From NCBI GenBank assembly GCA_021819725.1, contig JAKAQR010000042.1, positions 1-24,013 on the forward strand: a stretch of 24,013 nucleotides of DNA, read 5' to 3'. This document shows positions 15,954 through 23,189 of the stretch, one piece after another (the first letter of the stretch is position 1; each line of letters opens with the position of its first letter). The stretch comes from Actinomycetes bacterium. GTDB taxonomy: Bacteria; Actinomycetota; Acidimicrobiia; Acidimicrobiales; Acidimicrobiaceae. The notes under the pieces were generated by a model. That model did no database searches. It saw only the letters and a program-made list of their open reading frames with translations, and was not told where the DNA came from. Both the position numbers and the translations under genes were made by a program.

Positions 15954-16682
15954 ATGAACTGGGCACTGCTGTTTGCGGTATTTCTTGCCTGCAGCGTCGA
16001 GGCGGTCGAGGCATTGACGATTGTATTGGCGGTGGGTTTCACTCGGGGCTGGCGGGTCGCGTTGCGTGGGGCTGCGTTGGCGTTCGTGCTGCTTGCCGCT
16101 TTGGTTGGATTCCTTGGCATAGCCATCGTCGATTATGTCCCTCTTGCTATACTCCGGACAGCCGTGGGGCTTGTGCTGCTGATTTTTGGACTGCAGTGGC
16201 TGCGTAAGGCGATTCTACGGGCGACTGGAGTCAAGGCCATGCACGATGAGGCAGCTATTTTTGAGCGTGAGGTGACGCTAATGCGAGGTCACCGCGACGC
16301 GATGGCCGACCGCCAAGGGTTTCTCATTGCGTTCAAGGGAGTGGTACTGGAGGGGCTTGAGGTGGCGGTAATCGTCATCTCACTTGGGTCAAGTGCACAC
16401 GCTTTGGGACAAGCATCGATTGCGGCGTTCGCCGCCATAGTGGTTGTGGCTGCTTTTGGGGTTATGCTCTCGCGTGCACTGACAGAGGTACCAGAGAACA
16501 AGCTCAAGATGGTGGTAGGGGTGATGTTGACGAGCTTTGGCACATTTTGGATGGCTGAAGGCATTGGCCTCAGTTGGCCAGGAGGGACGGTATTTCTTGT
16601 GCCACTGGTGTTGTGGTTCTCTTTTGCAGCTTTGACGATCGTCCTGTGGGGAAGGCGTGCCACTGTGGCGCAGGCTCGTTAG
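15954..16682 (+). CDS. Multi-pass membrane protein (COG4280-like) with two Ftr1-like ExxE motifs
   Basis: About seven predicted membrane helices in 242 residues, with a polar loop at about 88-122 (LRATGVKAMHDEAAIFEREVTLMRGHRDAMADRQ). Helix 1 contains CSVEAVEALTIVLAVG (Glu16, Glu19), and a later helix contains FKGVVLEGLEVAVIVISLG (Glu133, Glu136). The two stretches look like halves of an internal duplication. The second closely resembles the REGLE iron-binding motif of the Ftr1/EfeU iron permeases. I therefore suspect a metal (possibly iron) transporter, although the family is usually labelled only as a predicted membrane protein. The next small membrane protein overlaps its end. Confidence 0.7.
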   Translation: MNWALLFAVFLACSVEAVEALTIVLAVGFTRGWRVALRGAALAFVLLAALVGFLGIAIVDYVPLAILRTAVGLVLLIFGLQWLRKAILRATGVKAMHDEAAIFEREVTLMRGHRDAMADRQGFLIAFKGVVLEGLEVAVIVISLGSSAHALGQASIAAFAAIVVVAAFGVMLSRALTEVPENKLKMVVGVMLTSFGTFWMAEGIGLSWPGGTVFLVPLVLWFSFAALTIVLWGRRATVAQAR

Positions 16683-16926
16683 TGCAGTTGTGCGAGCATT
16701 GGGTCGTGGTTGGTTGATGCGCATCGTTGTGTTCCTGTGGCACTTTATCGTTGGGGATCAGCCCTGGCTTGCCTTCGGAGTTGTGTTGGTGGCGCTGGTG
16801 ACGCTACTTGTGCGGACGGTGGCCACTGGTTGGTTGCTGGTTCCCGTTTTTGTAGTGATCGTGTTGGCGTTATCGCTCAGGAAGGGCTTGGGATTTCCAC
16901 GACGCACACAGAGCAGCGACGGGTAA
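16657..16926 (+). CDS. Small membrane protein of unknown function
   Basis: 89 residues with two hydrophobic helices (about 34-54 and 58-78: WLAFGVVLVALVTLLV and GWLLVPVFVVIVLALSL), a basic N-terminus and a short polar C-terminal tail. The GTG start overlaps the upstream gene by 26 bases; GGAAGG lies right before it. An in-frame ATG at 16717 would give a 69-residue protein. Overlap with the putative metal transporter gene and close spacing to the YihY gene suggest one operon and perhaps an accessory subunit role, which is inference. Confidence 0.6.
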   Translation: MPLWRRLVSAVVRALGRGWLMRIVVFLWHFIVGDQPWLAFGVVLVALVTLLVRTVATGWLLVPVFVVIVLALSLRKGLGFPRRTQSSDG

Positions 16927-16933
16927 GTTAGGT

Positions 16934-17848
16934 TTGGCGGTTTCGATTCCATCCATTCGGGGCACCCTGGTGCGATTTGGGAGGAAGGTGGGGACAGCCA
17001 CAGCGCGCAACCGGATGACGCTCGCCGCAGCTGGGCTCGCATTTCATGGTTTTTTGGCGATCTACCCGGCGCTGATCGCCGCGATTGGACTTGCTCGACT
17101 AGTTGGCCTTAGCTCGTCGGCTCTTACGACCGTCATTCGAGAGTTGTCTGTGCTGTTCCCTCATGCGGTGGCGGCGATCCTCATCGGTGCCTTACACAGC
17201 AGTGGATCGCGGCGGGCAGACCTCATCGCGGTGGTAGCTGGCTTTCTGGTGGCAGCGTGGTCCTCGATCGAGGCGATTGCAGCACTCCAGCAGGCCCTCG
17301 ACGCAGCCTTCGATGTCGTCAAACCTCATGGCTTTGTGGCTCGCCGAGTTCGCGGTATCCCGCTACTTGGGGCGACAATCGTCTTGGCTGGAATCGCAGT
17401 GACATTGATTGTCTTCGGCTCCGCGGTGGAGCAGGCCATCGGGACTCAGCTTCCTGTAGGGCTACGTGGGGTCTTTGATGTTCTTGGATGGCTCGTGCGC
17501 GTCGTTGGTGCACTCACTGCCATCACCTTGTTGCTCTCGCTCTACTATGGGGCGGCGACTGGAAGATCCTGGAGGGATTGGAGGGCTCTTTCGCCGGGTG
17601 GAGCCCTCGCAACGGTGGGTTGGGTGTTGGCATCTTTTGGATACTCGTTGTACCTAACACATTCAGCCGGCACTTCGACAACCTATGGGCCGCTAGCCGG
17701 GGTGGCGGTCCTCCTTTTGTGGCTCTATCTCACTTTTATCATGGTCCTTTTGGGTGCTGAGGTGGATCACGCTCTGGATGGATTTGACTTCGATGCTAGA
17801 TCGCAAGACGAGATTCCTGAAACGGGTTCGATCAGCAATGATTGCTGA
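16934..17848 (+). CDS. YihY/virulence factor BrkB family membrane protein
   Basis: 304 residues with about six membrane helices. Family landmarks are RMTLAAAGLAFHGFLAIYPALIAAIGLA near the N-terminus, the segment AWSSIEAIAALQQALDAAFDV, and GGALATVGWVLASFGYSLYLTHSAGTSTTYGPLAGVAVLLLWLYLTFIMVLLGAEVDHAL near the C-terminus. BrkB was once thought to be RNase BN; the real function is unknown. The TTG start has only a weak AGG upstream and lies seven bases after the small membrane protein gene, which fits translation coupling. It is the last gene before the decayed accessory region. Confidence 0.88.
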   Translation: MAVSIPSIRGTLVRFGRKVGTATARNRMTLAAAGLAFHGFLAIYPALIAAIGLARLVGLSSSALTTVIRELSVLFPHAVAAILIGALHSSGSRRADLIAVVAGFLVAAWSSIEAIAALQQALDAAFDVVKPHGFVARRVRGIPLLGATIVLAGIAVTLIVFGSAVEQAIGTQLPVGLRGVFDVLGWLVRVVGALTAITLLLSLYYGAATGRSWRDWRALSPGGALATVGWVLASFGYSLYLTHSAGTSTTYGPLAGVAVLLLWLYLTFIMVLLGAEVDHALDGFDFDARSQDEIPETGSISNDC

Positions 17849-17955
17849 ACACGGTGGAATCGCCCTGCGTGTTGGTAGCTATGATCCATTCGCTTGTCCG
17901 GTAGCGGTGTGCTCGGACAAAGCGATCGCCTGGCAGCCGGACCCCTGGGATGGTT

Positions 17956-17995
17956 TGAACCACCCCCGGCTTCTTGGAGACCCAGTTACTTGAGA
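17956..17995 (+). repeat. IS3 terminal inverted repeat, orfB side
   Basis: Begins TGAACCACCCCCGGCTTC and includes GAGAC and CTTGAGA. It aligns over 40 positions, with a one-base gap pair, to the reverse complement of 19822-19861. TG at the tip and CA at the other tip are the IS3 rule. Confidence 0.75.
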
Positions 17996-18563
17996 ACCGG
18001 GCGGTTCCCAAGCGTCCTTTGAGAGCGTAGCAGAGGACTCTGATAGAGCTGACGGTTTCGCGCCAATTGAAGCGGCGGATGACTCGTCGATGGAGGTGGG
18101 TGATGGATGAGTTGGGATCCGGGAGCGGTTGGCGCTAAGGGGTCTGATGGCTAGGTCAGCGCAAGTGAACGTCGATGGGTTGAGATGACGCACTCGCGCG
18201 ACATGTTGTTTTCGTTACGTTACGTTACGTTATGAGCGAAGGGTGTTGTGAGTGACTCTGAATCTCAGTCGCTTCACGATCGCGTGTTCCGTCTGCCAAA
18301 GGGCTGACCCCCTCATCGGGGACTAGAGGTTATAGTAGTACCCCTTGGCGCGTGCATCGGTCCTGGTGGGCTCTACACACCCCTTTGGAGAGCAGTTGTC
18401 AGCCATGGTGACGCAATCGGGCTCTACCTCACCTGCTGTAGGGGACCAGTCGCCAAGGAGGCCTGATGTGCACCGCTAAGGAACTCGCCCATGAGACGAG
18501 TTGTGAGAAGGTTAACCGGCTAATCGAGGTTGGGGACCGAGCCAACCGCTCGATCTCCGTGCG
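17996..18563. other. Unassigned segment inside the IS3 remnant
   Basis: About 570 bases between the left inverted repeat and the orfB stop that do not belong to a normal IS3. It holds a GAACC/GGTTC hairpin (17993-18006), four tandem CGTTA units (18213-18232), a CCCC/GGGG hairpin near 18308-18322, two copies of GGGCTCTAC (near 18368 and 18418) and a short ORF with a strong ribosome site (18466). An 11-bp inverted repeat, GAGCGGTTGGC at 18123-18133 and its complement at 18541-18551, brackets most of it. I recognise no known element. Confidence 0.4.
18213..18232. repeat. Tandem pentanucleotide repeat (CGTTA)x4
   Basis: Four perfect CGTTA units in a row, flanked by TT and TGAGCG. Isolated, in non-coding sequence within the IS3 remnant. 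It could be a slippage-prone tract or part of a binding site. Confidence 0.8.

Positions 18564-18582
<19 letters not shown>
18466..18582 (+). CDS. Short ORF of 38 codons with strong ribosome binding site, perhaps a truncated gene start
   Basis: ATG at 18466 has AAGGAGG four bases upstream, one of the best ribosome sites in the window. The peptide begins MCTAKELAHETSCEKVNRL and ends SVRYDSVD. The last codons run over the 3' end of the orfB pseudogene on the other strand, so the 5' part of a longer gene may have been cut off there. The peptide is hydrophilic, probably helical, with two cysteines. I do not recognise it. Confidence 0.35.
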
Positions 18583-19811
<1,229 letters not shown>

Positions 19812-19821
19812 AGCTCCATCC

Positions 19822-19861
19822 TCTCAAGGTTAGGAGTCTCTATAAAAACCGGGGTGGTTCA
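19822..19861 (-). repeat. IS3 terminal inverted repeat, orfA side
   Basis: Reverse complement begins TGAACCACCCCGGTTTTT and runs to eleven bases before the orfA start. It matches 17956-17995. The IS ends six bases before the 61-bp repeat copy at 19868. Confidence 0.8.
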
Positions 19862-19867
19862 GGGTAA

Positions 19868-19928
19868 TGAGACAGGTTCGGACTGGGTGGGGCGTTGTCG
19901 GACACAATCGATGGGTGAAAAGTTGGGT
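19868..19928 (+). repeat. 61-bp imperfect direct repeat, copy 1
   Basis: 52 of 61 positions equal 21046-21106, same strand, no gaps. It ends with GATGGGTGAAAAGTTGGGT; the other copy there has GTTGGGTGAAAAGTTGGGT, two GTTGGGT heptamers five bases apart. Lies between the IS3 end and the first toxin-antitoxin pair. Probably part of the backbone or attachment arm of an integrative element. Confidence 0.85.
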
Positions 19929-20155
19929 CACCGACCTTCGGACAGGAGATCGGGTTGTCCCTAGTTGAGGACTATCGAATCGTGGACAAGGAGTTGAGGG
20001 CCAGAACATAACGCAGGCTGGCGACTGACACGTCGATGGACCTTTTCGAATCGAAAACCACAGAGCGCAGTCATTGGGCAAGCCGTGTTCAAGCTGTCCT
20101 GTCCCGGCTAAGCAGCAGCTAGACTGGGGCTGAGCAGAAAGGTCGGAGACAGGTG

Positions 20156-20374
20156 GTGTCTGATCGTATCACAATTGACCCTTCGCAATGCAATGGTCGC
20201 CCATGCATTCGTGGCATGCGGATTAGAGTGCAAGACATCCTCGAACTGCTTGTAGCTGGTGCGACGAACGAGGAGATCCTAGAGGAGTACCCCTATCTGG
20301 AACTAGACGACATCAAGGCTGCCCTCCATTATGCCGCAGTACAGCTGGATCATCCGGTGCTCTTTGTTGCATAA
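20156..20374 (+). CDS. DUF433 antitoxin-like protein
   Basis: 72 residues: VSDRITIDPSQCNGRPCIRGMRIRVQDILELLVAGATNEEILEEYPYLELDDIKAALHYAA is a full DUF433 (COG2442) domain, a winged-helix-like DNA-binding fold. Such proteins are the usual partner of DUF5615 PIN-like toxins, where they neutralise the toxin and probably repress their own promoter. GTG 20156 is seven bases from GGAG. GTG 20153 is in frame too but only four bases away, so the later one is preferred. Its stop overlaps the toxin ATG by one base (TAATG), showing coupled translation. Confidence 0.88.
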   Translation: MSDRITIDPSQCNGRPCIRGMRIRVQDILELLVAGATNEEILEEYPYLELDDIKAALHYAAVQLDHPVLFVA

Positions 20375-20706
20375 TGCAATTTGTCGTAGATGCGCAGCTT
20401 CCACCCGCTCTGGCTCGTTGGATCGCCTCTCAGGGTTATGACGCACGACACTTGGTGGATCTTGGCATGCTGGGAGCCAAGGATCAAGAGATCTGGGAGC
20501 TCGGGCGCCACGAAGGTTCAATCATTGTTAGCAAAGATGGCGACTTTGCCGCGCTAAGCCTTTCTGACAACCAGGGTCCGTCTGTCGTATGGCTTCGTTT
20601 GGCCAATTGCCGCACCCCAGAACTGTTAAGGATCCTCACCCCACTGTGGCCGTTGGCCATTGCTCGACTAGCAGATGGCGAAAGACTCGTGGAGCTTAGA
20701 GGGTAA
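20374..20706 (+). CDS. DUF5615 PIN-like toxin
   Basis: 110 residues of the DUF5615 (PIN-like nuclease) family, predicted ribonuclease toxins. Acidic positions seen: Asp6 in FVVDAQLPPALARWI, Asp in LGAKDQEIWELG and the pair in IVSKDGDFAALS; the fold pattern GYDARHLVDLGMLGAKD is typical. The residue after Asp6 is Ala where many relatives, including the second copy at 21193, have Glu. Directly downstream of and coupled to the DUF433 gene, thus a complete module. Confidence 0.87.
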   Translation: MQFVVDAQLPPALARWIASQGYDARHLVDLGMLGAKDQEIWELGRHEGSIIVSKDGDFAALSLSDNQGPSVVWLRLANCRTPELLRILTPLWPLAIARLADGERLVELRG

Positions 20707-20726
20707 CGGCGAGTCAATAGGTCACT

Positions 20727-20741
20727 GCCCGACCGTCGGGC
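20727..20741 (+). terminator. GC-rich palindrome after the toxin gene
   Basis: GCCCGAC-C-GTCGGGC is a perfect inverted repeat 20 bases past the toxin stop; a related CAGTCGGGCGGTCGG follows at 20754-20768. No T-tract follows. A weak terminator or a protein-binding palindrome are both possible. Confidence 0.35.
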
Positions 20742-20798
20742 CTTATCGGATCTGCAGTCGGGCGGTCGGTGTAGCAAGCTATGACTCGCATCCGTATA

Positions 20799-20829
20799 CG
20801 AGGTATACACAAATGTTGTGGATACCTCG
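20799..20829. repeat. 31-nt near-perfect hairpin at the integrase-leader breakpoint
   Basis: CGAGGTAT (20799-20806) pairs with ATACCTCG (20822-20829) and CACAA (20808-20812) with TTGTG (20816-20820). There is one A/G mismatch and a three-base loop. It ends exactly where homology between the two tRNA/integrase-leader copies stops (20830). Confidence 0.8.
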
Positions 20830-20964
20830 CTTTCTGCCATGCAGGCCTCCAACTTCGAAGCAGGTGTTGGACGTCTCGTGGGCTGTAGCGTTGTGAGTTT
20901 TAGGACCCCTGACCCAGTGGGCGCTAAGGGACTCGAACCCCTGGCCTGCTGGTTGTAAGCCAGC
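20830..20964 (-). repeat. Second copy of tRNA-Val 3' part plus integrase leader and first codons (attachment-site remnant)
   Basis: Bases 20918-20964 equal the 3' part of the tRNA-Val gene (22304-22350) with one mismatch in 47, from the anticodon stem to the discriminator base; the CCA is not kept. Bases 20830-20917 match the region between the tRNA and the integrase start in the other copy, including TTCGAAGTTGGAGG and ATGGCAGAAAG (ATG at 20840). After these first codons the sequence is unrelated. It reads as the att site left by a second integrated element together with the stump of its integrase gene. Confidence 0.82.
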
Positions 20965-21045
20965 ACGAAGTTGTCCGAATCCGTAGTCATAGCGTCTGAG
21001 TACGTCCCATTTATGCAGCTCGTTGAAGTCATTTGGCACGGGCGG

Positions 21046-21106
21046 TGAGACAGCCTCGGACTGGACGGTACGTTCTCGGACACAATTGTTGGGTGAAAAG
21101 TTGGGT
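21046..21106 (+). repeat. 61-bp imperfect direct repeat, copy 2
   Basis: Ungapped match (52 of 61) to 19868-19928. It begins 81 bases to the right of the tRNA remnant and lies just past the 3' end of the second toxin gene. Contains the paired GTTGGGT heptamers. Confidence 0.85.
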
Positions 21107-21192
21107 GCGACGCATCGAGACTACCGCAGTAAAGGTGCCCACAACCTCGTATGCCAGACCGTCTTGTCAGACATTCAAACCAGTCCCCATCA

Positions 21193-21534
21193 TCAACTTG
21201 ATTCCCGCAATTCCACAACCGCCACATCTGGCTGTCCCAAATATGTCACCAACTCTTTATGCTTCCTAATGATTGGAGAGGCCATATCTCGCCAACGGCA
21301 ATTTGATATCTGCAAGACAATCACCTTGGGTGGCGGACCATGCAATGCGGCAAGTTCGCTAAAATCGCTATCTCTCGTTACTATGACAAAATTACTTTCA
21401 CCAGCGAACGACCAAATCTCAGCATCCTTTGCACCTTCGAGTCCTACGAAGCTAACGTGAGAACTTTCCGGAAAATAAGGCTCCAACATTCCAAGCATGC
21501 GACGCGATAGATTTTCATCTAAGAGCAGCTTCAA
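21193..21534 (-). CDS. DUF5615 PIN-like toxin (second module)
   Basis: 113 residues: MKLLLDENLSRRMLGML (Asp6, Glu7), FVGLEGAKDAEIWSFA, FVIVTRDSDFSELA and VIVLQISNCRW cover the whole DUF5615 fold with its acidic residues. It is only distantly like the toxin at 20374. The start is TTG, overlapping the antitoxin stop (TTGA), so translation should be coupled. The stretch is clearly richer in A+T than the housekeeping genes around it, a sign of acquisition. Confidence 0.85.
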   Translation of the reverse strand: MKLLLDENLSRRMLGMLEPYFPESSHVSFVGLEGAKDAEIWSFAGESNFVIVTRDSDFSELAALHGPPPKVIVLQISNCRWRDMASPIIRKHKELVTYLGQPDVAVVELRESS

Positions 21535-21764
21535 GCAGTAACACTCACGCTACGATGTTCTCGTTCAGCAGCATATGCCAGGCAGGCCAGAATATCTTCT
21601 GGCTCCAGTTCCGGATAGTCTTCGAGGATCTCCTCATGTGCCATACCTGAAGCCAACATGGACAGGACGTCGTAGACCGTAACGCGTAGTCCGCGGACGC
21701 AGGGCTTCCCGCTCCGCTTCCCGGGTTCTATAGTGATGCGTCCGAAGGTATCGATTTCGATTCC
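21531..21764 (-). CDS. DUF433 antitoxin-like protein (second module), start unclear
   Basis: Reads IDTFGRITIEPGKRSGKPCVRGLRVTVYDVLSMLASGMAHEEILEDYPELEPEDILACLAYAAEREH, a complete DUF433 domain ending at TGA 21531-21533. The frame has TGA at 21765-21767 and no ATG, GTG or TTG before the domain. An ATG at 21786 (MSLASEMRN) lies in another frame; deleting one base near 21758 would join it to the domain. Either a one-base insertion broke the antitoxin start or an unusual start codon is used. It overlaps the toxin by four bases. Confidence 0.7.
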   Translation of the reverse strand, partial: GIEIDTFGRITIEPGKRSGKPCVRGLRVTVYDVLSMLASGMAHEEILEDYPELEPEDILACLAYAAEREHRSVSVTA

Positions 21765-21796
21765 TCATTTCACTGGCTAGAGACATTCCCCAACTA

Positions 21797-22220
21797 CTAC
21801 TGTATCTGCTTCACTTTCACCATGCGACACTTACCTCCAACTGAAGCTGCCCTCAGAACTAGCATTGCCTTTTCTGAAGCCCAGCCTGCAAACAGGGATG
21901 TCGCGCCGACTGTGTTGATCCCCGAGCTCCTGGTAATGTCGAACCATCGTTGGGCTAAGGTTACCCCAGCCATTCTCACGCCATGCCGCGATCGCGTCAT
22001 TGATAGTGGTTGAGGAGTTCCAGGCAAGCTCCGACTCGATCAGCGGTGCAGGTTTATCCTCTAGATCAATCACCAGCCGTACGAGTTCACGCTCAGCCTG
22101 TCATCTCGTGCCGTGGAAACGGACATAGCGATGCTTGATCTTGCCGAGGCTGTCTCGTCCAATGAAAACTCGGAGCTCCCAGGTGTCCTGCCGAGCCACG
22201 AGGCACATTCTTTCTGCCAT
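21797..22220 (-). pseudogene. int: Tyrosine-recombinase integrase, N-terminal remnant
   Basis: ATG 22220 has GGAGG six bases upstream and follows the tRNA-Val gene. It reads DTWELRVFIGRDSLGKIKHRYVRFHGTR, then in-frame TGA (22103-22101) where relatives have Arg (CGA to TGA), and then continues in frame QAERELVRLVIDLEDKPA...STTINDAIAAWRENGWGNLSPTMVRHYQELGDQH. This is the arm-binding and core-binding region of an actinobacterial phage-type integrase. After RRDI the frame changes and a short AMLVLRAASVGGKC stretch is all that remains. The catalytic R-H-R-Y domain is absent. Position next to a tRNA is classic for integrative elements. Confidence 0.82.
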
Positions 22221-22300
22221 CAAATCCTCCAACTTCGAACCTCTTGTTGGGTTTGTCGGTGGGAATTAGTCTTGTTAGTTTTAGGAAACATGATCTGACC

Positions 22301-22377
22301 TGGTGGGCGCTAAGGGACTCGAACCCCTGACCTGCTGGTTGTAAGCCAGCCGCTCTAACCAACTGAGCTAAGCGCCC
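22301..22377 (-). tRNA. tRNA-Val (anticodon UAC)
   Basis: 77 nt including encoded CCA. Acceptor GGGCGCT pairs with AGCGCCC, D stem GCTC with GAGC, anticodon stem GCTGG with CCAGC around loop CTTACAA (anticodon TAC), and T arm AGGGG-TTCGAGT-CCCTT with one G-T pair; discriminator A. All arms are intact, so the gene should be functional. The segment from the anticodon stem to the 3' end is repeated at 20918-20964, marking the gene as an integration site. Confidence 0.95.
22304..22350 (-). other. Attachment-site core (intact tRNA side)
   Basis: 47-nt segment shared, with one mismatch, with 20918-20964. Together the two copies bracket about 1.34 kb. The orientation is what site-specific insertion into a tRNA 3' part leaves: intact tRNA on the integrase side and a 3' fragment on the far side. 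Confidence 0.75.
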
Positions 22378-22393
22378 GTGTCGCCGTTACAGC

Positions 22394-23161
22394 CTACTCG
22401 TCTTGACCAGGTTGGTCCGTCTGGTCTCGTAGTGCATCCAGGATCTGTGTGTTGCAGGCTGCGATAACTTTCCGGCGTGTGCGATCGATTGTCGGTTTCA
22501 ACAGGTCTTCACCGGTGACGCTAACCACGCCACCAGCTTCTGAAAGAATCAAGGCTGCTGCGAGATAGTCCCAGACGGCGAGGCCGTCGGAGCAATCGAT
22601 AAAGCCCTCGCCGCTACCCTTAGACAAAAGAGAGATCTCCAGAGCAGCTGAACCAAGAGCTCGCATTTGCGCCCAACCAAAGTGGTGTCGCGGATAGCCG
22701 TTGACAAAGATGATAGCTTTCCGCAAGGAGGTCGTGGAAGATGGTGCTATGGCCTTGCCGCCAAAGGTGGCCCCGTGCCCTCGTGTCGCGGCAAAGACTC
22801 CCTGGTTGCCCGACAGACGGACAACGGCGACAGCTGGGGTTCCCGATCGCAGGAGACAAATGGCACTCGTCCAGAGTGGGATGCCTCGGGCTGCGTTCGT
22901 CGAGCCATCGATCGGATCGAGAACTGCCGTGATTGATGATGTTTGATCAAGTACACCGGATTCTTCTGAGAAGACGTTGACGCCAGCGTCGATAAGAATC
23001 TTCAGGGCGGCATTGTCCGCAACAACGTCGCCAAAGTGCTGTCCGCGAAGCTCTCCGGTGGCCGACCAATCTGAGGAGTCATTGACGGTGGTTAGGCACG
23101 CGTCCGTGACCCGGAGGGCCAGATCTAGTAGTCGTTGATTATCCCACTCCAAGGCTCCCAT
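22394..23161 (-). CDS. Inositol monophosphatase family protein
   Basis: 255 residues. Metal-site motifs of the Li+-sensitive phosphatase family: GDVVADNAA, SEESG (65-69), LDPIDGSTNAARGIPLW (81-97) and the late SDGLAVWDYLAAALILSEAGGVVSVTGED. These are Mg2+-dependent phosphatases acting on inositol-1-phosphate, histidinol phosphate, fructose-1,6-bisphosphate or PAP; the substrate is not decided by these motifs. ATG 23161. Lies just upstream of the tRNA-Val on the same strand and 28 bases downstream of the cytochrome b561-like gene. Confidence 0.9.
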   Translation of the reverse strand: MGALEWDNQRLLDLALRVTDACLTTVNDSSDWSATGELRGQHFGDVVADNAALKILIDAGVNVFSEESGVLDQTSSITAVLDPIDGSTNAARGIPLWTSAICLLRSGTPAVAVVRLSGNQGVFAATRGHGATFGGKAIAPSSTTSLRKAIIFVNGYPRHHFGWAQMRALGSAALEISLLSKGSGEGFIDCSDGLAVWDYLAAALILSEAGGVVSVTGEDLLKPTIDRTRRKVIAACNTQILDALRDQTDQPGQDE

Positions 23162-23189
23162 CCTACCAGGGCTTGCGGTCTGTCTTCAG

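Noticed and set aside
18129..18140. Possible third copy of the tRNA-Val 3' end (GGCGCTAAGG)
   Set aside because: The match is about ten bases and stops before the T arm; likely chance.
18213..18232. CRISPR or large satellite array
   Set aside because: Only four 5-bp units with no spacers; no repeat-spacer pattern occurs anywhere in the window.
20918..20964. Second functional tRNA-Val
   Set aside because: Only the segment from the anticodon stem to the discriminator is present; D arm and 5' acceptor strand are missing and CCA is changed.
20484..21227. 247-codon minus-strand ORF
   Set aside because: It lies antisense to the DUF5615 toxin and crosses the tRNA remnant; low-complexity Ser/Thr/Arg-rich sequence with no family resemblance. 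Only its codons from ATG 20840 matter, as the integrase stump.
22093..22362. Minus-strand ORF of 89 codons beginning in the tRNA-Val gene
   Set aside because: It runs through the tRNA and is out of frame with the real integrase reading (DTWELRVFIGRD), so it is a shadow.
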